Origin: Aquanectria penicillioides
Lineage: Eukaryota > Ascomycota > Sordariomycetes > Hypocreales > Nectriaceae
NCBI GenBank assembly: GCA_003415625.1
Contig: PYIU01000003.1
Location: 1,984,001-2,048,000 of the forward strand
Length of the DNA stretch: 64,000 nucleotides
Direction of reading: 5' to 3'
In this document: in pieces, positions 13,501 through 27,500 of the stretch
Layout of the letters: every line of letters starts with the position of its first letter
How positions within the stretch are numbered: position 1 is the stretch's first letter
Notes under the pieces: model-generated
Told to the model about the DNA's origin: nothing
What the model saw: the letters and a program-made list of their open reading frames with translations, nothing else
The model's database searches: none
Program-made: the position numbers and the translations under genes

Positions 13501-16500
13501 CTTTCTCCTACCTTTTCTCCTTTTAATATAGATCCCCTTTAGGGATAGATCTATTTAATAGAATATTATCTTTAGGATATATTTTATTAGCTTTTTGTTT
13601 ATATATTATATTAATAAATGCTACTTCCCCTCTTTAATATATAGCTAATTATAGCTTTTCTTTTACCTTTATTATCTTTATATAATTAACCTTTAATTAA
13701 TTTTTAACTATTAATTAAATTACTATTTCTATTAATGCTTTATTTAATTATTTAATTAATTGCTTATTATTATTTTCTTTTAGACTTTATAATTCTATTA
13801 GTTTAAAAGAACTTTAGGAATTTATCTTTAGTTGCTTTAAGTAGTCTTTATATTTCTTAAGGCATTCTATTTAATATTTCTAGCAATAGGTATAATAATC
13901 TTAATTAAGCTAAATTAATATTATAAAAGTATTTTTTCTTTTGGAAATATATAATTAAATATAACTTTAGTAGCCTTAATAAAGGGCATTCCTAAAATAA
14001 AAGGAATAGAAATATATTCTCTTAAAGCAATATAGAATCTCTATACTATTTAAATATTTTTAAGAAATAGCTTAATATTTACTTCTTTATACATTTAGAT
14101 TTAATTATTAAAGTAAAATATAGTAAAAGCTTCTATAAGCTTTACTTTTAGCTTGCATTTTTATGCTATTTTATTAAAGATAATATTTCCTTTTAATTTA
14201 GAATCTACTAAAGCTTCTTAAGTTATTCTATTAAGATTATTTAACTTTATTTAAATTTTTAGTAGTTTTTAGTATTAGGCTAAAGTTCTTTAATGCTATT
14301 AATCTAAAATGTTTATATAGACTATTAAATGCATTTAATTAAATATAACTTTTCCCTTTTTAGTTATTATATAGCTAATATTAACTTTATTAATACTTCC
14401 TTAATCTTTAATAAGGTATTCTTTAGGCAATAGTATATAATAAGGTTTAAATTTCTTTTTAATTAGTATACTATTAATACTATACTACTTAATAATATAG
14501 TTAAAGTACTCCTTTAAAAATATTACTTTTAGATTATTAATTATAATTAAATTAGTAGCTTGCTAAATCTATCTCTTTTTAAGTAAGGGTTTAGGTTTTA
14601 CCTATTTAATTTTTTTTATTCCCTTTATATAATTAAAAACTATCTTTAAGATATTATTACTTAAGGGAGGGTTAAAAGTAATTAAGTCCTTAATAATTAT
14701 TTAGACTTTTAATCCTACTACCTTTTTATAAATTTATTTTTTTATTTAAATAATCTTAAGCATTTAATTAAAAGTATTTTAATTCTTTTCTTTAAGAATA
14801 ATATTAATAATCTTTTTATTCTTAATAAGTTCTTTATTTATAATCTAAATAAAAGATTAAATTCCTTTTTCCTTTTCTTAATTAGTTAATTTCTCTTTTA
14901 ATTTTACTTTTATGCATTTTATAGTATTAATTTCTAATATAATATTAGCAATAAAAGGGTTATTAATTAATTTTATAGCTTAATTATCAATAAGGATGCA
15001 ATTAACTTTAGGTTCTTAGGTCTCCTTAAGGGAATTCCTGCTAAGCATTAAGGAGCTATACTTTAGTTAGTTTATATGCCTAAAGAAGTCTTTAATTAAA
15101 TGCTTCTCTTTCTTAATAATCTGCTATTTTTATACATTTAGCTTATCTACTATTATAACCTTAGCTTAGCTATAAATCTTAAAGGTAAGGAATTTTAGGA
15201 TCTATAAGATAACTATTTTTCTTACTTTTTCTTTAATAGCAAGCTTATATATTAGTTTTAAGAATAGTAAGAGTTCCTATTGCTTTATTTAAATAAAGCC
15301 AGTATTGCTATTATAGTCTATAAATCCCCTCTTTCTATCTTCTATAAAAAGTAAGCAATAGTTTAAAAAATGCCTTACTTTTATATAATAAAAGCACTTT
15401 AAATCCCTATTATAATTTGCATTAATATAAAAGTTATAATAAGAATATATATAATTAGATTCTTCTATTTAATTAAGGTTATTTTTAACTAATAATAATA
15501 ATTCTATTTTTAGTTAATTAATCTTTTAGTGTATAATTCTCTTTAATTTCTATAATTTATTTATAATATTTTAAGCTATATTAATTTATAGCTTTTTTAT
15601 TTCTTTAGTAAAAAGATTTAATTCCTCTTTTAAGCTTTAAATAGGGTTAGGGAATTTAGGCTCTTAATACTAAAGCTAATTTTAATAAGCAAAAGGTTTT
15701 TTAGTTTTCCTAAAATATTTAAAGTTATTATCCTTTCCTTTTATTTAAAAGATTTAAATTTCTTTTTTAGTATTAAGAAAGTTTTTAATTAGCCTAATTA
15801 TCTCTTTATACCTTATTGTTCTTAAGGTATTTAGGTATTTCCCTTTCTATTAGTAGATATTAATAATAATATTTTTTAGTATAGTATTATAAATAGCCTA
15901 AGCCTATACTATAGAAGCCTTTTAGCTAATAGGATTTACTTTTCTATTAAGTTAAATATACTTTATAAGCTATTAAAAAATAACTCTATACTTTATAGAC
16001 TGGATTAAAGTTATATTTATTTACTAAAGCTTATTTTTAGGTAGATTTAATTAATTTAAATTCTAGTACTTAAAGGTTTTTAAGAGGTTTTACTTTATAG
16101 TAGGCTAATTATTACCTTTTAATAAGTTTATAATATCTTAAAATACTTTAAAGGTTATATAATATATAAAAGCTTTGCCCTTTATACTATTTGCAATTCC
16201 TTAGCTAATTATAAATCTATTATATAATTTAAGGAAATATATAATATTCCTTTTATTAAAAATTATATTAAGCAATTAAATAGGGGTAATAGTTACTTCT
16301 ATTATTTTAGTTAATATATTTAGTTTATTCTCTTTAGGAATATTAATATTAATAGTATTAATTAACTTAAAAAGGATAGTTAAAGATTATTAATTATATT
16401 AACCCCCTTTACTTTTAATAGGGCTTAAAGGGTTTAATTGCATTTAATTAAATATTCCTTTTATTTTTTTATTTAAGGGCATTAATAAATTATAGTTATT

Positions 16501-16856
16501 AGGATTCCTATAATAAGTGTTTTAATATATATATATAGAAGAGTGTAGGCTAGCTGCCTAACTTCTAGAGTTATAAATTGCAATAAAATAATATATATAT
16601 ATAATAAAAGAATAAAATAATAAAATAAATTAAAATATATATTAAAATAATTAAAAAAAGTAAAGAAAAGGAATAGTAGTATTATATTTAATAAAGCTTT
16701 ATCTTAATAAATTTAAACTAGCTTTTTAAAGTTAATAATAATAAATAAAGTAGCTAATTAAAATAGTAGTAAATATATATATATGCCCTTTAGCTAAAGT
16801 CTAAAGACTAATAAAAATAATAAAAATTTCCTATTCTTTATAATTAATTAAGGGTT
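10575..16856 (-). pseudogene. Decayed Ty3/gypsy pol remnant
   Basis: The minus strand shows a gypsy-type integrase trace. The open stretch 11060-11248 reads VITNNRKEI near its start, resembling the second catalytic-Asp block of retroviral integrases (ITDNGxEF) with Asp replaced by Asn, followed by SLNIEVINT and YNLKVNRF, resembling the SLGIKHxxTSPYHPQxNGxxER block. About 60-150 bases further downstream the translation resembles the usual integrase stretch RRSTGYSPFxLLYG..VLP. Reverse transcriptase and gag are expected at higher coordinates, but stops prevent firm placement. No LTRs were identified. RIP is heavy, with typical C/T and G/A damage. All other open frames here are chance. Confidence 0.5.
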
Positions 16857-16870
16857 AAGTAATCTTCTTC
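16857..16870. repeat. Target-site duplication, left of LINE copy A
   Basis: AAGTAATCTTCTTC, repeated exactly at 31415-31428. Confidence 0.85.
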
Positions 16871-17379
16871 AAACAACTCTGCCCTTAGACTCATAACTGC
16901 TTGCAGCCATCCTAAACTACCTCTAAAACGTCTAAAACCACAATTAATCGATTCCTTATGTTAGGCTACCCCTAGATACAATAGCGCATTGGGAGCGCAG
17001 CGCTAACGCTGTAGCCCTTCTAATGGTTATTAATTTAGGAAGATATAGCATTAAAAATAGCTAATATAACCCCCTTTTTACCACCAGCCAATATAGCAGC
17101 GCGCCTAGAATAGATAAAGCAATAGAAGCTAGCAGAAGCCTTACGACTAATAAAGATAAAGAAGCCTATAAAGCTATTATTAAGATTATTCTATCTTACC
17201 TCCTTAAAGCAGTTTAAAAGGTGTTTTAAACCTATACTAATATATACAAGATGCGCTTTTGCTCCCCCTTTAAAACTAATATAACCCCTAAAGAGAGACT
17301 TACCAATAAAATCACTACTACTATAATAACCGCTATTACTATAGCAGTAATAGCTGCCTTAGCTAACTTAAGTCTCTCT

Positions 17380-18140
17380 TCCCTTTAATTAATGCAATAG
17401 TCTTATGCATTAGTCCTTTTATATAGCCTTATATCTATAAACACTAAAACTAATAAGTGCATAATGTATAGCTATATTAAGCATAAGGTTACTATTTGCA
17501 CTAAAAATGCCTTTAAGGATATTAAAAACTATACTTTAATAGAAACTATATAAATAGTAAACTAAGCCTATAGCAACTTCTATATAGTTGCAGCATACTG
17601 CCTCTTTAATAAGGATATAGTCCTTACCTTTCTTACCTTAAAATAGGCTAAAGCCTTTTATAAAAAAGAATAAATAGCTATTGCATTTAAAAATAATGCC
17701 CTTTTAGCTCTTTTAACCTTTATTATTTTAATAAAAGGAATTTAAATTAAATCTATTCTTAATAATATAAATAAATTTATTAAAACTATTAATAATGCTA
17801 ATACCTTAAAAGTCAGTAAGGCAAAGCCTATTTAGGCCTAAAATAGCATTATAATAAAAATAAACTTAATCCTTTATATTCTATTAATTAAAGAAGCTAA
17901 TAGTCTATATAATAATAGACTATTTCTTAATGCTAAACTCTATAATTGCAAACCCTTTAATAAAGGACTAAAACCTATTTAATGCTTTTAATACTATAAG
18001 TATAGCTATATTGCAAGAAACTGCCAATCTACCTTAATTTATAGCTAATATAGTAGCTTAATATATAATAATTGCTTAGCCAAAAAGGGAGAAATCCTTT
18101 ATTGCTATACCCTATGCTATAAAGACCACTTAACCTAAAG
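17380..18140 (+). pseudogene. LINE ORF1 (gag-like) remnant
   Basis: ORF1 of LINEs encodes an RNA-binding protein. In this frame 17983-18024 reads C-F-stop-Y-Y-K-Y-S-Y-I-A-R-N-C, which has the exact spacing of a CX2CX4HX4C zinc knuckle. The second Cys has become Tyr (TGT to TAT) and the His has become Tyr (CAT to TAT), both RIP-type changes. Further Cys residues in the downstream sequence suggest a second knuckle. In copy B the outer cysteines are lost too. The true start and end cannot be fixed. Confidence 0.6.
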
Positions 18141-18419
18141 CTATATCTATCCTATAGTAGAAAAGCACTAGACTTATATAAAAGAAGGATATTATAAATA
18201 ACTAATAAAATATAAAAAATGCACTTTAATATAGTAAAATATCCCCTATATGCAATAAAATAGCTTCTTTAGGAACCCCCTCTTTATAGCTTTTCTCTTT
18301 ACTAAAAGAGTTAGCTAACCTTTAGGCTCTATAAATAAATAATACTGCACTTTATTTAATGCTTCCCCTTCCTTTAGTGCCTACACTCTATTGCTATTAT
18401 CTATTAAATTAACCCCTTT

Positions 18420-20990
18420 ATCTATATTTAATTAATATAAATTCTATTTTAAAATATATACTACTGCCTTAAGTTAATCTACTAAATGCTATATATTTAT
18501 AATAAATATAATGCAATTATACTTTTAGAACTAGCTAAAAATTAAGGGACTAATGCCTTAGCAAACCCTAAAAGATTAAACTATACTATAATCTATTATT
18601 TAGGCTATATAGCTCTCTATATATATAAACAATATAGACTGAAAATCTAAACCTATTAAGCTAAAGAAAATTAAGCTAGTATTAATTTTAATTATTACTA
18701 TATAAAAATAATTATAGTATATAACCCTTTAAAAGGTAAGGGAAACTTAAGAGCAATATACACTTTAGCTAGCCTTACTTTAGCCCCTTAAATAATTATA
18801 GTTAGAGACTTTAATCTATACTATTTAATTTAGGACTGCTATAATAGAACCACTTTATATAGCCTAACCTTTTTAATAGAGATGCAATAGCTAAATATAG
18901 CCCTAATAACCCCCTATAAAATAATAACCTAAAAAGTAAGTAATGCTAAAAATAGTACTTTTAACTTAATTTAGGCCTTAAAGGATAGCTATACTATCTA
19001 TTTAGGCCTTAATTATAATTTAAATAGCTTTAACTATATCCTATAGTAAATATATATTAGGCCCTTTATAGATATACTGCCTCCCCTTCTATTAGACCCC
19101 TAGCCTATAGCATTTAATTAATATATAATAAACCCTAAGAAGGCCAAACTTAAAGTATAAGTCACTTTTTATTGGACTTTTAGCAAGATAACCTCTATAT
19201 AATAGTTAAAATAGGCAATTAAATAGCTAACTTAAGGACTGCACTAAATTGCTTAATATACTACTCTAATATAGAGGCAACTTAGGCCTAACTGTAATAA
19301 TTGATAGGACTAGCCTACTATAGAGGCTATCTATTAACTTAAATAAGTATAAAAATATATATAATATAATAGTATAGTAGCCAATTGGCTAGAACTATAA
19401 GAAGCAGGCAATAAATAGAAGGCTTATATAGTTAGGGTTAGGCAAGTGGCTTAGCGCAATACTCTATTTAAAGCTAAAATAGAGAAAGGTATAGGCAGCC
19501 AAAAGAAACTTTAGAATTTAAAAAGATAGGCATAACTCTAAAGTAGTATTGCTTTAGCCTTACTACAGCTCCCTTCCCTTAACTGCTTTAGGCAAGATTC
19601 TTTAGCTATAAGCTATATTAAAAAGGCAACTATACTAGCAAAATGCTTTTTCCTTAAACCCTAAATAAATAATTAAGATATTAAACCTATTATAATAGAC
19701 CTTATAATACAATCTATAGGTATAGACTAAATACTATAGAATGCTAAGAACCTAATATAAAACTATATTAAACTCTATAAACTAGCACACTTACTCTTTA
19801 AAATCCAATTATAGAAAGCTCTTAATAGCAATAGATTCCCTACTGGCTTCCTTAAAGCATATAGCAAGCCCTTTTTAAAAGCCTTTATTACTATTATTAA
19901 TATAAGTATTGCATTTAGGCACTTTTTGCATTGCTTTTATTATATAACCGCTACTATTATTCCTAAATTAAATAAAATAATAGCCTAAAAATATATAGCA
20001 TTTAAATAAAGACCTATCTCCCTTTTTAGCATTATTAATAAAGTAATAAAGTTAATAATAGCTTAGTAAATAGCAATAATAGCTAAAAACCTAAATATAC
20101 TCCTTAATAGTTAAATAGGGAATAGGCCTTAAAGGTCTATTAAGCTTGCCCTTATAGTTATAGTAAAAGTAATATATATAGTATAGGCCTATAGTAAGAT
20201 AGTATTGCTCCTTTAATTAGACTTTACTATAGCCTTTAACTTAATTAACTATAAGAGGCTTATTGCTACCCTTTATAATTAAGGCTATTTATAATAGTTG
20301 CTAGTTTAGCTTTTTAGCTACCTATTTAAGCGTTTAGTGTGCCTTTAGTTTAATAGTAAGTCCTTTAAACTTTATAGCATTAAAGCTAAAGTTCTATAAG
20401 GATTGCTATTCTTTTCTATTCTTTTTATTCTATTTATATTAGGGCTTTATATAGCGCTTAAAGAAGTCCCTAAAATTATAATAATTAAATTTACTAATAA
20501 TATAAATATACTTATATTTAAAAGAAATGCAATAGAAACTTAAGCCTAACTTAAAACTATATAAATAATATATATATTTTAGGCCTTTATTAATAGTATA
20601 ACCTTTAAATCTATTAAGGCCTAGCTCTTTTATTTCTTTTACTAATACTAAAGGCATTAAATCTAACTAACCCTTATCTATAATACAATTTAACTATAGA
20701 AATTATACTATTTCTTTAAATTATAGCTATATAGAAAATTGCTTTAGGGCCTATATATCTTTAAGCTTAAGGGAAAACTTAAGCACTAAAGGTAGGCCCT
20801 TACTGCCCTTATAGTAAGTATATAAAGAGTAAACCTTAAGGCTGCCTATATAATATATATATATATAATTAAATCTATAATTGCCTATAGCGCTAGTATA
20901 TACTATTCCTTAATAAAAAGGGGCAGCAATCCAAAAGGGATTGCTAAAGCCCTATTAATTAAATAGACCTAAGCCCTCTATACTATTAGG
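18420..20990 (+). pseudogene. LINE ORF2 remnant: AP endonuclease and reverse transcriptase
   Basis: The translation at 18798-18815 reads IVRDFN followed by LYY, matching the IVGDFNLHH block of the apurinic-type endonuclease in Tad/I-group LINEs with Gly changed to Arg. The RT palm is recognisable around 20400-20530: a G-L-L-F-x-S-I-L-F-I-L-F stretch (normally GxPQGSPLSPILF), then KFTNNINI at 20487-20510, where the FVDDINIL active site has become FTNN. The conserved block after the RT (AYxASIYY, then GGY-KAT) runs to 20999, is broken by the gypsy insertion and continues from 28928. Many in-frame stops. The minus-strand open frame at 20439-20657 is the antisense shadow of this RT. Confidence 0.75.
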
Positions 20991-20999
20991 GGAGGCTAT

Positions 21000-21193
21000 T
21001 GTAAGGGTTGGCTGATTAGGGTGATATAGGATGGGTCTTTAGGTAACTTGTGTATTATATGTAAGCTTTAATTTGCTGAGCGTTGGTCTACCGCTTGGCG
21101 ATGTGTCTTTTATCTAAGGTATGGCGGTGCACCTATATGGCTGTGCTTAAGAGCCCCGCCACCTTATTAAGGGGGTTTCTCTATCTCTTTACA
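21000..21193 (-). repeat. 3' LTR of nested gypsy element
   Basis: A 194-bp LTR, TGTAAGGG..TCTTTACA on the plus strand. It differs from the other LTR at about 15 positions, all of them transitions, with no gap. Confidence 0.9.
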
Positions 21194-24100
21194 ATTATCC
21201 CCCTTCCTCTTGAGCCTGGTCCCTTAGGCTTAAGATTACTACCGCTTATATATACATTTAATTATTCTATAATTTATTTATATATACACTTAAACATTTT
21301 GCAATTATTTATTAATTCTGCAATTATTATTTTAGATTGTATTTGCATAATATTATTATTCTATATTATAACAGTCCATTTCAGTTAATAGTGACCTATT
21401 ATAATATAAACTGCTTTATAACATTTAGTTGGCGGCTTATTGCGCAAACTTTAATCTTTTCTTTTCCTCTTTATATCTTATAATAGTTTAACTTATTTGC
21501 TGTGCTTTTATTGAACCTTTTATAATATCCTTTCTTTCCTAGGCCCCTTTAGTATTGGCCTGCTAGGAATAGTACTGCAGTGACCCTTTTATTAACCAGT
21601 TTATAAATAAAAGTCCTTGCTTTTACTGCCTTTTATAAAAGCATAATAATTTTTCCCTTATCTACTGTATTGATTTATAGACTGCCCAATATATGGTTTG
21701 CTAAGGTGCTAACCAATCTTGCAGTGCAGTATATTGTCTAGTATTTCTTGCTTATTCCTTGCTTACTTTATTTAGATCCCTAATAAGCTTTAGCTAATTG
21801 CAGTTTAGTACTAGAATTGCCTTACTAAAGCCTGCCTTATTAATAAACCTAACTCTAATAATAACTCTTTTTTGCGCATTAAGTGTTGGCGCTTTATACA
21901 TACTGCTAAGTCTGCCGCCAATACCTAGCGTTATATTTATAATGCTATTAAAAAAGGCCCCTATTGCCATACTGTCTCTACTATATAGTCTACCTAGCAT
22001 TAACTTAAGAAAGCAGCTTTGCTCTATAATCTCTTTATTTTAGATTTTTAATTTTAAATAAGTATTTCTTTATTAATTGTCTATTAACTATTTATTGCTA
22101 ACTTATACTAGCATTAACTTATTTCTAATAGTCCTAAATATCTTTACAGTTATTTTGCCTTAATTATTCCTCTTTATGCCTATAATAATAGCTTGCTCTA
22201 TAATTTAGACTGCTTGCTTAGCGCTTTTTATTATACATATAAGACTCCTATAGATATTGCTAAGGAATGTAGTCTATTTAAATAGCCGGTTGCAATAGCC
22301 CCCTATATATTAAAAGCCTTATAGATTCATTGCAAGAATTCCGCTCCTTAAGTTACTGTAAAGTATACTGGCTGTCCCTCTATTTGCTATAGAGCTATTG
22401 GTGGCCCCCTATTTAGTAATGTTAAGGGTTTTAGCCTTAATAAAGGAGGCAATGTTTTTAATGGCAAGTTGTTTATAGCTAGTAATACAGGCAATACCTC
22501 TATCTATGCTATTAACAAGCATGCTGCCTTTACTATACCTTCTATTAAGTCTACTAAGTTTTAGGGCAAGTCTATTATTAGGCCTAAGAAGCCTATGGCC
22601 CTACTAGTTGCTTAACCTTTTATAAACATTTAGTGCCTTGCTTTAGCTTTAGAAATTAATGCTATAGTATTGGCCTGCTTAAGCATTTCCCCTTTATCTA
22701 ATAAGGATTTATATAAGGCTTCTCCTCCCCCTTTTTAGCCTCCTCTTAAGTAGCGGGCAGCCCTTACTATTATACTGCTAATACCTATTATTAATAGTGC
22801 TGCTAGCCTATTGTATGCTTAGCAATCTACTGCACTTTCTCCAACCTTAGCTTAGTCTTTTGGGAGTGCGTTTAACTCTACTGTTAGTAGTGGCAATAAT
22901 AATAATGATAATATCCCTGCTGCTATTCCTACTTATAAGGGTAAAGGCAAGTGTTTGGCAAGCGCTTATTGCTCTTTTAGTTCTATTATTGCTATACCTC
23001 TATCTTTTTTAGCGGTCCTAAAGCCTTTTACTTTCTTTTCTAGCCCTACAGTAAAGAAACCTAAGGTTGCTTTTATACTAAAAAAGGCTAAGGCAGCTTT
23101 TATATTAAGGAAGGTAAGAGCTACTTTTGCTATTGCAATTTATTATAGTATTTATTAAGCGCTAGAGAAGTCTATTTAATTGTCTATTAATTCTTGCTAA
23201 TATATTTTGGTTTTTTGTTTAATAGTTAATTTAGGTATAGCAACCCTTAATAGTGCCTTTTTTATTATTATAGTGTTTTGCTCTTTTTGCTATACAGCAA
23301 TCTATAATAGCATTAAATATAGTCCTTTAGTAAATTGATTAATAAATTGCTTGATCTTTTAGGTCTATTGGTCTAGTGTATATTTGTTGGCTGCTAGTTA
23401 GTTGTTTAATGCTATAGCTTATTGTTCTATTTCTAGTAGACTCGCTTTACTTACTTATAGTACTTATGCATTTTATTTTATGCATTTATTAAGTAACTTA
23501 AAGGTTCTTAGGTATTGTATTTTACTAGCTATTTTAGCTATTTAATCTAATAGAACTTATTTCCTTTTACCTCTTTATAGAATACTATTTCTTTAACCTT
23601 TTACTTATCTTCTTTATCTTTTAGCTTATAAAGGCTAGTTAATTATTTATTATTTACTTAATGCATTTCTAATTATAGTTCTAAAAGCGCTACTAAAAAT
23701 ATATTATGCATTCTTTAGTATTATTTTAGTAAGTATACTTAATATATCTATTTATTAATTCTACTAGCTATTGCAACCTTAATGAATTTTAGTGCTAGCT
23801 TTTTATTCTTAAAGCAAAAGTTTTTAGTAAATAGTCCTATTATATTTTCTTTTTTATACTCTTTAGGCATATGGTTTTTATTGTAGTATTTAGCTTAAGA
23901 CTTTACTGCCTATTGCCAGCACTCTTGCGCCTTATTATGCATTTATTGGATGGTTGTAATACGTTTTGCAATGCCTTAAACTTAAGTCTTTATTTATTAT
24001 AGAATGTATTTTACGACCTTTAGGTAGTAACCGTAAAGGGCTTGTATTAGCAATATACTAATAGTGCTATATTAGCTATTATTATATGTAAATTTAGCCT

Positions 24101-26099
24101 TTAGGAGCTATGCTGCCTATCTTTATGGCGAGCCTTTAGTGTATGCTTATAGGTACTTCTTTAGGATTTAGTTGATGCGCTTTATTTAGCTATTTGTTTA
24201 AGAATAGTATATAGTAAATAGTTAATAAATGGTTGCCTATTCCTTTATTAAGTCTTCCTAAAACTAGCTAATAAAGAGCTTATCCCTATTACTTATAATG
24301 CCTTTTAGGGTACTAAATTGGCATTCTACTTGCTTATAGAGTAATTTTGCTAGTTATGCTATAATAAGTGACTTTTTAGTAGGAATGAATATAGTATACT
24401 TTATTATGCAATATATAATTATTAGGATTGTATTGTATTCCTTGCTATTAGAGTGGGCACTGCTAGGCAGCCCTATAATAAAATCTATACTTATTTCTTA
24501 GAATGGATGCACTAGTAATAGTAGCGATTAAAGTTGCCTATAGGGCCTATGCCTTAGTATATATATACCTTAGTATTGCTAATATTACAGTATATAGTCT
24601 TTTACATTTTTTGCAATATTCTTTTAATAGAATTTTTAGCTAATAAAATCTAAAGTCTTAGCTGCTCCTATATATTCCGTTTTAGGGTTGTTATAGTGCC
24701 TTTATAAGATCTCTTGTCTTAATGTTCTTTAGCTAGGGATTATTAATCTCCCTTTATAGAAAAGAGTGCCTTATTTATTATAGTAATAGTTTCTTTTCTT
24801 TCTGGCTGCTAAGCAAACCTTTATTGTTTACTATTAATAAAATTTATTATTGGCCTACAGTCTGCAGACAAGGTCTTCTAGCTTATAAAATGGTTGCAAT
24901 AGAAATGCCATTTTGCTCTCTATAAGTTTAGTTATAACTAGGTGTAGGATGTACTATTCCGGTATAGTAACCTTAGCTTTAAGCGGTTCCTTTTGGTCGG
25001 TCCTATTTGCTGCTGTTCGCGAAGTACGGTTCGATTGCTATGCGATAGCACTACCCCCCTTTTAGGTGTGTGTAGTAATAATAGAAATAGTTGAGCTTTA
25101 ATAGTAATTGCTTGATTTAATAGTTGAACCTAGCCCTAAAGGCAAAGGCATCTCTCTTCCTTTAACTATTATAGGCTCTGCTCTTCTAAGGCTGGCTCTT
25201 ATAGCTTATATATATGCCCTTACAGTTAGGGTTTTGCCCTTTAAACTTGCGATTATTTTGTGTATATTTAGCAGTAGCTTATCTATTAGCTGGAGTTTTG
25301 CTAATAGTATAGGGATTATATCCTAATAAAAGATCTCTTTTTGTATATAATTAGAACGTTAGGACAGTCTGTCGGCCGGGTTTAACTTCTCTAGCCGATG
25401 CTGTATGTTAAAGTCAAAAGGTGCTAGTTAGTAGACCTAGCAGGCAAGCCTTCCTTAAAGGTCCTATGCTAATATAGAGACTACCCCTTTTAGGGCTTTA
25501 TAATCTATTAATACTAGGAACTTTTCTGAAAGTTCTAGTAGGTAGTGGCTTTAGTGCTTTAGGCTCTTTATAATGGCTAGTAGCTTTTATTAGCCTATTG
25601 CCTAATGTTGCTCTATATCTAAGAGCTTTTTCAATTAATATGCAACTGGTCTCTATTGGTCCCCCTTAATTAGGATAGAATGCTAGCTATTGCTTTAGGA
25701 GATATATTTATCTTTACTTTAGTGTATAGGGCAGGGTTCTAGTATTGTAGAACGGTCATAGAGTAGAAAGCCTCCTTTAGTTTTTAAAATGCCTTTTTAG
25801 CCTTTAGGCTTTAAATAAACTCTTTAATCTTATGGCCTTTCTTACTGCCTTTTAGTATTGCTATTAATAGGCTAGTTATACTTAAGTATCTTAGAATAAA
25901 CTTTCTATAAAAGTTATAGAATCCTAGAAATACTTAAACCTTTTGATATATTTAAAGTGGCTTTTACTTAATAACTGCTTGCATTTTATTTAGCTTTATT
26001 TTTAAATCTTCTTAGGTTATTATATACTTTAGGAACTTAACCTTTTATTAATAGAATATATATTTAAATAGCTTAGCATATAATTGCGCATTATAGAGT

Positions 26100-27500
26100 C
26101 TTTATAAGACCTTTAATATATCTTTAGTGTGTTGTTCCTTTATTTTAGAGTATATAATAATGTTGTTTAAATATGCTATACAGTGTGTGTCTAGTAGACT
26201 AGTGAGTGTTCGATGAATGTATGCTTGGAAGATGGCTGGTGCATTGGTTAGGCCAAATGGCATTATTGTGTATTTAAAGTGTCTGTATTTTGTTTGGAAT
26301 GCAGTCTTCTAGCGATTGCTAGGCTTGATGTGGATCTAGTAGTAGGCATTTTGGATATTAATCTTTAAGATCTATTTTGCATTAACTAGGCAGTTTAATA
26401 GGTCCCCTATTAATAGCAATGGGTAGTGGTTCTTAATGGTTATAGCATTAAGATTTTAATAATCTATATATAGTTATAGCATTCTATCTTTTTTCGGTAT
26501 AAATAGTATAGGTGCTCCTGCCTTATTTATAGAGGTATTGATTTATCTATTTGCTGTGTTCTTGGCGATGTACTCTTTTAGGGCTTCTGCCTATTGGCTA
26601 TTGGTTGGATATATTGGACCATACAGTGGCTTCTTGCCTTTCTGGAGGTCAATGCTATGCTTTGCCCCCTTTAGGAGTGGTGGCTCTTTAGTGGCTTTTT
26701 CGCTAAATGTCTTTTGTTTGGATTCCAGCTCTAGAGGTAGTACTCCTAAGGCTGGCTCTAGCTCTTCGCCTAACTCGGCCATTAGTCGCTTGTCTGGCAA
26801 CAGTATGCCGTGGATGTATATAACTTAAGCTTGCTCCCCATTCTATAGGAGTTCCTTAGCAAATGCTTTTAGGTTAACTAAAGATATAGGCTTATAGTTT
26901 TAGGTTGCTATTTAGGTATTAATCTCTATTCCTTCCTTCCCTATAAAGGCGTTAGATAGGAGTAGGTTACTGGCCCCTTTAGGGTGTGGCATTTTAATGA
27001 ATGTTTGCTGGATCTTTTAGGGAAACCCCTTTAAATAAATTAAGAAGAATGTTAGTATATATACACTACTAAAGGAAGTCACTCCCTTTTAGAAATCTTA
27101 TAAGCTAGGTGCCTTCCAGTCCTTAGTAGAATGTAGGTCTAGCTATTTAACCAGTCTTATACTAATAAGGTCAACTTATGCATAGGTATCTATATCTATA
27201 TAGACCTTAAATTTAATGTGCCCTTAAAGGGCAATTGCCTTGCCTATAATAATGTTCTTAATAGGGACTATTATTAGGTTTAATATAAAGACTTTAGCTA
27301 TAGTCCCTATATCTTCTTGTTTTCTAAAGAGTCCTAAGGTTCCTTAGGCATAATACTAATAGATTAGATCTATATATACTTTTATGGCTAGGATGACTTT
27401 AGCTTATAGCCTTGGTCCCTAAAACCCTTCTTAAGTATCCTGCAGTCTATAGCTAGATGGCCTGACCTATTGCAGTTGTGGCAATACAGTTAGTTTAACC
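26100..27500 (-). pseudogene. gypsy gag-pol remnant: zinc knuckle, protease region, RT
   Basis: Minus-strand reading. At 27483-27442 the peptide C-H-N-C-N-R-S-G-H-L-A-I-D-C is an intact CX2CX4HX4C nucleocapsid knuckle. Next comes a stretch around 27200 that may be the protease (V-Y-I-D-I-D-T-Y-A), but the Asp-Ser/Thr-Gly core is not clear. An open stretch at 26800-26591 contains KHSIDLQKGKKPLYGPIYP, the N-terminal RT block of gypsy elements. MPFGLTNAPAIFQ follows at 26263-26225, and AYLNNIIIYS ends the palm. YLNN at 26173-26162 replaces the catalytic YVDD, so the enzyme is dead. The plus-strand open frame 26538-26828 is its antisense shadow. Confidence 0.8.

Noticed and set aside
21083..23158. 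Plus-strand open frames of 67-101 codons in the nested gypsy element
   Set aside because: The element codes on the minus strand; these are antisense shadows or noncoding 3' sequence.
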